This document shows, in pieces, positions 6,364 to 12,741 of a DNA stretch of 13,647 bases (the first letter of the stretch is position 1; the number at the start of each line of letters is the position of its first letter). The notes beneath the pieces are model-generated. The model was given only the letters and a program-made list of their open reading frames with translations. It was not told the origin of the DNA and did no database searches. The stretch spans positions 48,535 to 62,181 of the forward strand of contig DCUZ01000032.1 in NCBI GenBank assembly GCA_002327305.1, read 5' to 3'. A program made the position numbers and the translations under genes. Source of the DNA: Holophagales bacterium UBA2201. Its GTDB lineage: Bacteria > Acidobacteriota > Thermoanaerobaculia > UBA2201.

Positions 6364-8316
6364 TCAGCGCCCCGGCGAGGCCGCGGCGAAGTTGTAGAAG
6401 CGGTCGGCCGCCCGCACGACGATGAAGGTCCTGTCTTTCGCCCGCGCGGCGGGGAGAAGGAAGGTCTCCTCGGCGGAATCCAACAGGCCGTCCTCCGGCT
6501 CCAGCGGCTCCCACTTCTCGGCGTCGAACGACGCCTCGACCTTCCACAGCCGGGAGCCGGCGTCGGCGACGGTGACCCTCCACCCCCGCCGGCCGTCGGA
6601 GGCGAAGGCGATGGAGGGGGGCCGGTTGTCCACCTGGACCAGGGGAGAAAACTCCCGCGCCTCCTCCCGGTCGGGCCGGTCGCGGGCGGTGAGACGGAAC
6701 CGGAACCACCCGTCCGGAAGGGCCTGCGTGTCGAGGGAGAACGCCGTGTGCTTCTCTCCTTCGAAAACGGGAAGCCATCCGTCGGATGCGGTGGGCTGGA
6801 AGTGGAGATCGTATTCCACCTCGTCCCCGTCGGCGTCGGCCACCTCCCAGACGAGGGTGCGGTACCCCTTGCGGAAATACTTCTTCTGCCCGGACTTGTC
6901 CTTGGCCTCGGGCGGGGCCCCCTCCACCGTGGTGAAGATGCCGTACTTGTCGGGACTGGCCGCCTCCACCACCGCGGTGTCGGGCCCCGACCCGGCCTTG
7001 AGGAAGATCTCGCCGGGTTCGAGGGCGGTGAAGGAGCGGATCTCCGGCGGGACGTTTCGGGGCCTGTAGACCCACTGGAAGGCCTCCACGCGGGCTCCGG
7101 GGACGAGGACGAACCTGGCCTGGCCGTATCGCCCCGCCCCCTCGAACGGGCAGGTCTTTTCCGCGCAGGGGGCCGAGAAGGGGCCCCAGGCGGCGTCGGG
7201 CTTCTCCTGGTCGCCGAACCGCACGGCCACGGTCACCCCCCCCTCGCCCCGCCAGGTCAGGCCGCCCCACCGGGCATCCCGCTTGGCGTCAAAGACCCTG
7301 GTGAGGTACTCCCCTTCCGCGGCGGGCTCGAGACGGAACAGTTCGCACGCCGAGAGGGTGGCCACCACCTCTCCGCTGATGAAGGCCACCTGCTGTTGGG
7401 GCACCTGGGCGAAGAGGGCCGTGCGCCCCTCCGCGTGGGTGAACAATTTCCCGTCGGTGCCGCCCCACAGGAGGCCCCCCAGCCGCGGGCTGTAGCCGAG
7501 GGCCGACATCAGGGTGGTCTCGTATTGCCGCAGGACCGCCACCCGTCCCCCCTCGATCTTTCCCACGACGCTCAGCGCCCCTTTGGGGTCCTTTCCCTCC
7601 TTGGGGAAGTTGCCGGAAAGAAAATACATCACCCCCCGCTCCCCCGGGGCCAGGGCGGTGATCTGGGGCAATTCGTCGCGGTGAACGATGGAGTAGGTGT
7701 GGTCCTTCTTGATCTTGAGGACCCACCCGCTCCCCCAGGTGCCCGCCCAGAGCCCCTCGTCGTCTACCGCCAGGGCGGTGATGGCGTCCTGCTCGAGCGA
7801 AAGCGCCAGGACCGCCTCGCCGTCCTTCCACCGGTAGAGCCGGGCCGGAGAGCCGGTGGCGATGTAGAGGGCGCCGTTCCAGAGCGCCAGGGCGTGAAGG
7901 TAGGCCTCCTCCCCCGTCCAGAGGACGGTGAGGGTCTTGCCGTCCCACCGGTGCAACCGGGCCGGGGAACCGGTCCCCACGTAGAGGGTCCGCCCCTCCC
8001 GGGCCAGGGCGGAGACCATGGCCTCCTCCGTGTCGGCCAGGAGGGTCAACTCCCCCTTCTCGTGGAGGTAGAGGCGCCCCTCGGACCCGGTCCCCACGAA
8101 GAGGCGGTCCCCGTCGGGGAGGAGGGCGGTGATCATGGGTTCCATCACCGGACCCAGCGACCGCGGCTTGAGGCCGGCGGCCAGGCCGGCGGAGGAGGCC
8201 TGGGTGCCGTTGAACTCGCCGTCTTGCCACTCCTTGAGGGAGGAGACGGCGGCTTCCTGGACGGCGGAGGCGGGAAGGAGGGAGGCCAGAAGGCACAGGG
8301 CCGGAAGAAATCGCAT
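6364..8316 (-). CDS. Secreted beta-propeller protein
   Basis: A 650-aa exported protein with a Sec signal peptide (MRF, then a hydrophobic stretch to about 14, ending P-A-S-A near 18). Four blade repeats are spaced exactly 39 residues apart: VGTGSEGRLYLH at 74, VGTGSPARLHRW at 113, IATGSPARLYRW at 152 and AGTWGSGWVLKI at 191; weaker blades follow to about 330. About 342-420 (VFDAKRDARWGGLTWRG, with Cys384 and Cys389 as a possible disulfide) looks like a jelly-roll/beta-sandwich insert. The C-terminal 210 residues include Ig/Fn3-like strands (YDLHFQPTASDGW, FRFRLTARDRPD). Such propellers usually bind proteins or sugars; no catalytic motif is evident. The start lies 3 nt after the S55 gene's stop, with AAGGA 8 nt before the ATG, pointing to co-expression with that peptidase in the cell envelope. 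Confidence 0.85.
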   Translation of the reverse strand: MRFLPALCLLASLLPASAVQEAAVSSLKEWQDGEFNGTQASSAGLAAGLKPRSLGPVMEPMITALLPDGDRLFVGTGSEGRLYLHEKGELTLLADTEEAMVSALAREGRTLYVGTGSPARLHRWDGKTLTVLWTGEEAYLHALALWNGALYIATGSPARLYRWKDGEAVLALSLEQDAITALAVDDEGLWAGTWGSGWVLKIKKDHTYSIVHRDELPQITALAPGERGVMYFLSGNFPKEGKDPKGALSVVGKIEGGRVAVLRQYETTLMSALGYSPRLGGLLWGGTDGKLFTHAEGRTALFAQVPQQQVAFISGEVVATLSACELFRLEPAAEGEYLTRVFDAKRDARWGGLTWRGEGGVTVAVRFGDQEKPDAAWGPFSAPCAEKTCPFEGAGRYGQARFVLVPGARVEAFQWVYRPRNVPPEIRSFTALEPGEIFLKAGSGPDTAVVEAASPDKYGIFTTVEGAPPEAKDKSGQKKYFRKGYRTLVWEVADADGDEVEYDLHFQPTASDGWLPVFEGEKHTAFSLDTQALPDGWFRFRLTARDRPDREEAREFSPLVQVDNRPPSIAFASDGRRGWRVTVADAGSRLWKVEASFDAEKWEPLEPEDGLLDSAEETFLLPAARAKDRTFIVVRAADRFYNFAAASPGR

Positions 8317-8319
8317 CGG

Positions 8320-9996
8320 TCAGGTCCTTGTCTTGAACTTGATCTCCGCCGTCCCCTCCAGCGGGTTGGTCCGCGTCTCGAGGAGGACCCGGACGAGGGT
8401 GGAGGGGAGGCGGGTTCCGGAGAGGCGGGAGGCGAAGTCGGGGTTGACGGCGGGGTAGAGGCGGTCGTCCGCCATCAGGGCCGGGCGCTGGACCTTCCAC
8501 AGGACCACCAGGTCGGCCGCGGCGCGGGGCTCGCGCAGAAGCCGCACGAGGCCGTCGTAGGACTGCGGCTTGAGGGGCTGGGCCTTCTTCAAGTGCTCCT
8601 CGATCTCCCGCCCCGATCCGACGACGAGGGAGAAGGTCTCGGGGAGGAGGCCGGAGGGGACCGCGAGGTCGTAGGTCCTCGTCAGCGCCCGCCCCTGGAG
8701 GTCCTCCGTGTGGACGGCCAGCCGAATCCGCTCGCCCGCCTTGACCACCCCCTTGTCCACCGCGGCCCCGGTGACGCGCTCGCGGCGGTCGGCGGCCTCG
8801 TGCCGCACCTCGTAGGCGATGCGGTCGAAGAGCACCTGCCGGTAGGGATTGCTGCCCAGGACGACGGGATAGAGGAGGGCCGCCCCGACCAGATCGCCCA
8901 TGGCGGAGGGGCCGGAAAAGGCCTCCGAAAAGACCAGGGTCTCCCCGCCCATGGGGTGGAGGGTGACGGTGAGGGAGGCGGTCCCGAAGGGGCCCGGCCC
9001 CAGTTCCTTCTGCAGGATCGAGGCCATGCCGTTGGCGGCCATCAGCCCCGTGATGAGGGGGTGGCGGACGGTGGAGAACCGCCGCTCCTTCCCGTTGACG
9101 GACACCGCGACGGGCACTTCGGCGACCGCCCGTCCCAGGGTCCCCCGGATGCCGGTAAGGCCGTCCCACTCCAGCGCCCCCGCACCGGTTCCGGGATTGC
9201 TGAACCGCATGCTGATCTGCGCCCGGGCCAGCACCGCCACCGGGTGGGCGCGCACGAGGGGGAATGCCGCCTCTCCGACGCCGAGGAAGGGATGGCCGAA
9301 AGCGTGGAGGGTTTCCCCCTCCCGGAAGGTGATGGTGCCGGAGGCGAAGAAGGAGGCGTCCCCCCACGCCAGGGCCGCCCCGATGGGGTAGCCCCCCTCG
9401 AGAGGGTACGGGGGCGGCTCCGGACCGGGGGCATGGTCGGCCGGGGCCATGGCCATCGCCGCGAAGAGCCCCTCGAAGAGGGTGGGCATCCCCCCCTGGA
9501 CGGCCAGCGGAGCGAGGGCGGCCCCCTCGGGCAGCGAGGGGCGGAGGGCGCCCTTCAGCAGTCCGGAGATCTCTCCCCAGGAGGCGCCGAGAAGGGTGGA
9601 GGCGTCCAGCGCTCCCGCCGCCGGGGCGGCGGTGCGGTCTCCCTTCATCGCCTCGGCGGGGGTGATGCCGGCGAGGGGCTCCTTGAGGAAGCTCCAGGTG
9701 TAGGCCACGGCCCCCAGGAGGCGGTCGCCGATGTAGACGGGGGATCCGCTCATCCCGGCGAAGACCCCCGCGTGATCCAGGTCGGGGTGCGAAAGGCGGG
9801 TCAGGACGGTGGGGACGCCGGGGATGAACCCCTCCATCACCCCCACCACCTCGGCTTCAAAACGGATGGGTTCGGGCCCCCGGGTCCAGGTGAGGCCCCA
9901 CCCCCGCATCCCGGGCCGCACGTCGCGCACGGGGTAGAGGTCGGCGGCCGGGGCCGAGGACGAAACGAGAAGCAGGACCGCGATCAAAAGCCTCAT
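8320..9996 (-). CDS. SpoIVB-like peptidase (S55 family), secreted
   Basis: A 558-aa protein with a signal peptide (MRLLIAVLLLVSSSAPAA). The N-terminal part (about 20-115) carries the S55 hallmarks: VRPGMRGWGLT (27-37), EAEVVGV, VLTRLSHPDLDHAGVFAGMSGSPVY with the likely nucleophile Ser85 in GMSGSP, then LLGAVAY and EPLAGITPAEAM. A second conserved block, HAFGHPFLGVG (231-241), offers His231 or His235 as general base. In Bacillus SpoIVB the catalytic His precedes the Ser, so the order here looks reversed. The remaining 300 residues are beta-rich and unrecognised. No PDZ domain is obvious. SpoIVB itself signals in sporulation; nothing here suggests spores, so an envelope protease or autoproteolytic role is inferred. 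It heads a four-gene operon and starts from a probable leaderless promoter. Whether it is active is unproven. Confidence 0.85.
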   Translation of the reverse strand: MRLLIAVLLLVSSSAPAADLYPVRDVRPGMRGWGLTWTRGPEPIRFEAEVVGVMEGFIPGVPTVLTRLSHPDLDHAGVFAGMSGSPVYIGDRLLGAVAYTWSFLKEPLAGITPAEAMKGDRTAAPAAGALDASTLLGASWGEISGLLKGALRPSLPEGAALAPLAVQGGMPTLFEGLFAAMAMAPADHAPGPEPPPYPLEGGYPIGAALAWGDASFFASGTITFREGETLHAFGHPFLGVGEAAFPLVRAHPVAVLARAQISMRFSNPGTGAGALEWDGLTGIRGTLGRAVAEVPVAVSVNGKERRFSTVRHPLITGLMAANGMASILQKELGPGPFGTASLTVTLHPMGGETLVFSEAFSGPSAMGDLVGAALLYPVVLGSNPYRQVLFDRIAYEVRHEAADRRERVTGAAVDKGVVKAGERIRLAVHTEDLQGRALTRTYDLAVPSGLLPETFSLVVGSGREIEEHLKKAQPLKPQSYDGLVRLLREPRAAADLVVLWKVQRPALMADDRLYPAVNPDFASRLSGTRLPSTLVRVLLETRTNPLEGTAEIKFKTRT

Positions 9997-10004
9997 AGCG
10001 TTTG

Positions 10005-10013
10005 ATTATATCA
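10005..10013 (-). promoter_or_regulatory. Extended -10 promoter of the S55 operon
   Basis: On the minus strand TGA-TATAAT, with a perfect -10 hexamer at 10010-10005. Only 8 nt separate it from the ATG at 9996, so the leader should be 0-2 nt. No TTGACA-like -35 is seen at 16-18 bp and no Shine-Dalgarno is present. Confidence 0.55.
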
Positions 10014-10046
10014 TTCGACCCCTTTTCATCCTGCTGTAAATTAAGG

Positions 10047-10052
10047 TATATT
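10047..10052 (+). promoter_or_regulatory. -10 element of the ChaN-like gene
   Basis: TATATT, 6 nt before the ATG at 10059. There is no TG extension and only a weak TTCATC about 17 bp upstream. An alternative, TAAATT at 10036-10041, would give an 11-nt leader. Neither leader carries a Shine-Dalgarno. Confidence 0.45.
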
Positions 10053-10058
10053 GACGGC

Positions 10059-11600
10059 ATGAACCGGAGGTCCGCCCCCCTTGTCCACTGGCGCCTCGGC
10101 ATCCTGCGGGCCATCAAGGTGCAGATCCGCGAACTCCTCGGCCCGCGGCCGGCGGAACTGGACCGCTACTACAAGCGCTATAAAAAGATCTTCTATCGGC
10201 CCTATCGGCGCATCCCCCTCGACGAGGTGTGGTCCCTGATTCCCGGCAAGGCCCTGGTGTACATCGCCGACTACCACACCCTCCCGGCGGCCCAGGCCTT
10301 CCAGCGCCGGGTCCTGGAGCGCCTCGCGGCGGCGGGGCGCCCCCTGCGCCTCTACCTGGAGCCGTTCGCCCACGCCGACCAGAGGGCGCTGGACGATTTC
10401 CTGGCGGGAAGAATGGAGCCGGAGGAGTTCCTCCACCGCGTCCGGTACAGAAAGACCTGGGGGTTCGACTGGAAAAACTACGCCCCCCTCCTGGATTTCG
10501 CCCGCGAGCGCGGCCTCCCCGTCACGGCCATCAACCTGAAGGATAACGCCACCCTGGACCAGCGGGACCGCTTCGCGGCGGACCTCATCGCGGAGGGGGT
10601 GCGCGCCCACCCGGAAGCCGTCCATGGCGTCATCATCGGCGATCTCCACCTGGCCCCGCCCCACCTGCCGCGGCGGGTCAATGCCGCTCTGGGCCGCCCG
10701 GTCCCCTCCCTCGTCCTCTACCAGAACAGCGAGACGATCTACGTGAAGGAACTCCTGAAGGGCGCGGCTGAGGGGCTGGTGGCGGTGCGGCTGGGGCCGT
10801 CGGCCGCCTGCGTTTTCAATACGCCGCCGTGGATCAAGTACGAGTCGTTTCTCCTCTACCTACACCGGTCCGAATCGCTCGGAGGCGGCGAGGAGGGGCT
10901 GGACGGCGAGGTCCAACTCGTCCTCTCCCGCCTCGGCGCCCTCTTCGGCCGCCGGTGGGAGGAGGAGATCCAGACGGCCACCCTCGACGACCTCTCGTTC
11001 CTCCCCTCCCTCCTCAATCTCGAATGGGCCCACCCCTTCCTCCACCTCCTCCAGGAGAACTACCCGTTCTTCCTCCCCCGCGAGAACCTCCTCTACATGC
11101 CCACACCCGATCTGGTGCGCCTCTCGGAGGCCCTGGGCCATTACATTTTCTACCGGGAGGGGCGATGGCAGCGGGGCCATGTGTTCGAACCCGACCGCCT
11201 CCCGCACCGTGTCTTCCTCTACGCCTTCGGTTTTCTGACCTCCAAACTGGTCCTGGAGGGGCGCCGCACCGACTCCGTCGAGGACCTCCGCCGCATCGCG
11301 GCAGGCCGCACCGACGCCCGGGCCGAGACCAAGCTCAAGCGCCTGAAGGCGGCCGTCCCCTCCATTCTGGAACTCCACGCCGCCTTAAACCGGGGCGAAC
11401 CGGGACCGGCCCGGCGGGCCCCCCTCGATCGCAAGGACGCCGCCCTGGCCTACACCCTCAGCCGCCGGACGGGTTACCTCCTGGGCGAGGAGTGGTTCCA
11501 GGCGTTGAAGGCGGGGCGCCTCCTCCCCGCCGATCTCCTATCCCGCCTCCCCGGTCCGGACACAAGGCCCGCGGCGGTCGTGCAAGCATTACTGGCGTAG
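10059..11600 (+). CDS. ChaN-like (haem-binding uptake / TIKI-type) protein with C-terminal extension
   Basis: A 513-aa protein. The first 250 residues follow the ChaN/TIKI-like pattern: ALVYIADYHT (65-74), RLYLEPF (97-103) then ALDDFLAG, W134..W138-K-N-Y followed by PLLDFARERGLPVTAINLK, and HGVIIGDLHLAP (189-200), where His73, Glu101 and His197 are candidates for metal or substrate contacts. ChaN-type proteins have been linked to haem/iron uptake, and related TIKI proteins are metalloproteases. There is no signal peptide or lipobox, so this copy should be cytoplasmic, unlike lipoprotein ChaN. The last 260 residues are an extension I do not recognise, mixed helical with aromatic-rich segments. 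The start at 10059 is preferred over the ATG at 10002, which would pass through both promoters. The TAG stop lies in the GTAG foot of a REP-like element. Confidence 0.75.
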   Translation: MNRRSAPLVHWRLGILRAIKVQIRELLGPRPAELDRYYKRYKKIFYRPYRRIPLDEVWSLIPGKALVYIADYHTLPAAQAFQRRVLERLAAAGRPLRLYLEPFAHADQRALDDFLAGRMEPEEFLHRVRYRKTWGFDWKNYAPLLDFARERGLPVTAINLKDNATLDQRDRFAADLIAEGVRAHPEAVHGVIIGDLHLAPPHLPRRVNAALGRPVPSLVLYQNSETIYVKELLKGAAEGLVAVRLGPSAACVFNTPPWIKYESFLLYLHRSESLGGGEEGLDGEVQLVLSRLGALFGRRWEEEIQTATLDDLSFLPSLLNLEWAHPFLHLLQENYPFFLPRENLLYMPTPDLVRLSEALGHYIFYREGRWQRGHVFEPDRLPHRVFLYAFGFLTSKLVLEGRRTDSVEDLRRIAAGRTDARAETKLKRLKAAVPSILELHAALNRGEPGPARRAPLDRKDAALAYTLSRRTGYLLGEEWFQALKAGRLLPADLLSRLPGPDTRPAAVVQALLA

Positions 11601-11657
11601 GGGCACAGCATGCTGTGCCCGCCTTGGTGTTCGGGCGACCCACCGGGTCGCCCCTAC
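11597..11657. repeat. REP-pair (BIME-like) element with GTAG feet
   Basis: Left half: GTAG followed by the perfect 20-bp palindrome GGGCACAGCATGCTGTGCCC (11601-11620). Right half, read on the minus strand: GTAG followed by a 9-bp stem, GGGCGACCC/GGGTCGCCC (11633-11653), with a 3-nt loop. The ends GTAGGGGC and GCCCCTAC are perfect inverted repeats. This is the paired-REP layout also seen at 4791-4880, with different stem sequence. It fills nearly all of the chaN-like/trxB gap. No T-run follows, so a terminator role is only possible. Confidence 0.65.
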
Positions 11658-11661
11658 CTCA

Positions 11662-11670
11662 TGTTAGAAT
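11662..11670 (+). promoter_or_regulatory. Extended -10 promoter of trxB
   Basis: TGT-TAGAAT, with the hexamer at 11665-11670. The transcription start is expected near 11677, giving a leader of about 21 nt with GGAGG before the ATG. The -35 position falls inside the REP-like element and shows no consensus. Confidence 0.5.
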
Positions 11671-11697
11671 AATCCGATTCCATCCCCCGGAGGTCGC

Positions 11698-12633
11698 ATG
11701 AGCGTTGAAAACGTGGTCATCCTCGGTTCCGGCCCGGCCGGCAGCACCGCCGCCATCTATCTCGCCCGCGCGGGGTTCGATCCTCTCGTGCTCGAAGGGA
11801 CCCAGCCCGGCGGCCAGTTGACCATCACCACCGAGGTGGAGAACTTCCCCGGCTTCCCCGAGGGGATCCAGGGACCGGAATTGATGGCCAAAATGAAGGA
11901 GCAGGCGGAGAAGTTCGGCGCCCGGTACGAGTTCGACCGGGTAGTGGAGGCGGACCTCTCCAAGCGCCCCTTCACCCTCAAGATGGAGAATACCGACACC
12001 CCCATCCAGACGCAGGCCCTCATCATCGCCAGCGGTGCCTCCGCCATGTATCTGGGCCTGGAATCGGAGAAACGGTTGATGGGCCACGGCGTCTCCGCCT
12101 GCGCCACCTGCGACGGCTTCTTTTTCAAGAACAAGGAGATCGCCGTGGTGGGCGGCGGCGACACCGCCCTTGAGGAGGCCTCCTTCCTCACCCGCTTCGC
12201 CACCAAGGTGACCATCATCCACCGGCGCGACGCCCTCCGCGCCTCCAAGCCCATGCAGGACCGGGCCCTGGCCAACCCCCGCATCACCGTCCTGTGGGAC
12301 AGCGTGGTCGTCGAGGTCCTGGGGACCGAGGAGAAGGGCGTCAGCGGCCTGAAGATCAAGAACGTCAAGACCGGCGCCCTCTCGGAACTCCCCGTCCAGG
12401 GGCTCTTCTTAGGGATCGGCCACACCCCCAACACCCAGCCCTTCGCCGGAAAACTGACAATGAATGAGAAGGGCTACCTCACCACCCACGCCGGCACTCA
12501 CACCTCGACGGAAGGGGTCTTCGCCTGCGGCGACGTCCAGGACGCCATCTACCGCCAAGCCATCACCGCCGCCGGCACGGGATGTATGGCGGCGCTGGAT
12601 TGTCAGAAATTCCTCGAAGAGCACGCGAAATAG
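11698..12633 (+). CDS. trxB: Thioredoxin reductase
   Basis: An FAD-dependent enzyme reducing thioredoxin with NADPH (311 aa, usual length, cytoplasm). Visible in order: FAD-binding GSGPAG (10-15) and PGGQL (37-41); redox-active Cys135-A-T-Cys138; the nucleotide-binding GGGDTA (152-157) with HRR (175-177), the pattern associated with NADPH preference; and the second FAD contact GVFACGDV (273-280). The low-molecular-weight bacterial type is clear. The ATG is set by GGAGG about 5 nt upstream. No thioredoxin gene is adjacent. The TAG stop codon is the first three bases of a 37-bp tandem duplication. Confidence 0.95.
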   Translation: MSVENVVILGSGPAGSTAAIYLARAGFDPLVLEGTQPGGQLTITTEVENFPGFPEGIQGPELMAKMKEQAEKFGARYEFDRVVEADLSKRPFTLKMENTDTPIQTQALIIASGASAMYLGLESEKRLMGHGVSACATCDGFFFKNKEIAVVGGGDTALEEASFLTRFATKVTIIHRRDALRASKPMQDRALANPRITVLWDSVVVEVLGTEEKGVSGLKIKNVKTGALSELPVQGLFLGIGHTPNTQPFAGKLTMNEKGYLTTHAGTHTSTEGVFACGDVQDAIYRQAITAAGTGCMAALDCQKFLEEHAK

Positions 12634-12704
12634 GCGAGAAAAGCTAGAAAAGCGAGAAAGGCGAGAATAGGCGAGAAAAGCTAGAAAAGCGAGAAAGGCG
12701 AGAA
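12631..12704. repeat. Perfect 37-bp tandem duplication beginning at the trxB stop
   Basis: Positions 12631-12667 and 12668-12704 are identical. Each 37-bp unit is itself built from 8-9 bp purine-rich subunits (GCGAGAAA, GCTAGAAAA). The first unit starts with the TAG that ends trxB. The strand bias is extreme (almost only A and G on the plus strand). It marks the edge between the GC-rich backbone and the AT-rich right end. Confidence 0.9.
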
Positions 12705-12741
12705 AGGGAAAAGCTTATATCGCAAGACTTGATCCCGAGCA

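Noticed and set aside
6344..7270. Longer start for coaD at 7270
   Set aside because: The added 309 residues are an out-of-frame reading of the propeller gene; the CoaD fold begins at MRRVAIYPG with a strong Shine-Dalgarno.
6355..10005. A plus-strand open frame of 1216 codons opposite the S55/propeller/coaD operon
   Set aside because: Its product is low-complexity Gly/Pro/Arg/Glu with no motif; it is the antisense of genes with clear signal peptides and catalytic motifs. GC-rich DNA commonly gives such long antisense frames.
10002..10058. Longer start for the ChaN-like protein at 10002
   Set aside because: It would translate through both divergent promoters; no ribosome binding site precedes it.
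10829..11701. A plus-strand open frame of 290 codons overlapping the ChaN-like gene
   Set aside because: Pro/Arg/Gly-rich out-of-frame translation; no ribosome binding site and no motif.
12631..12704. CRISPR-like repeats
   Set aside because: Two directly abutting 37-bp copies without spacers, made of simple purine subunits; no cas genes are nearby.
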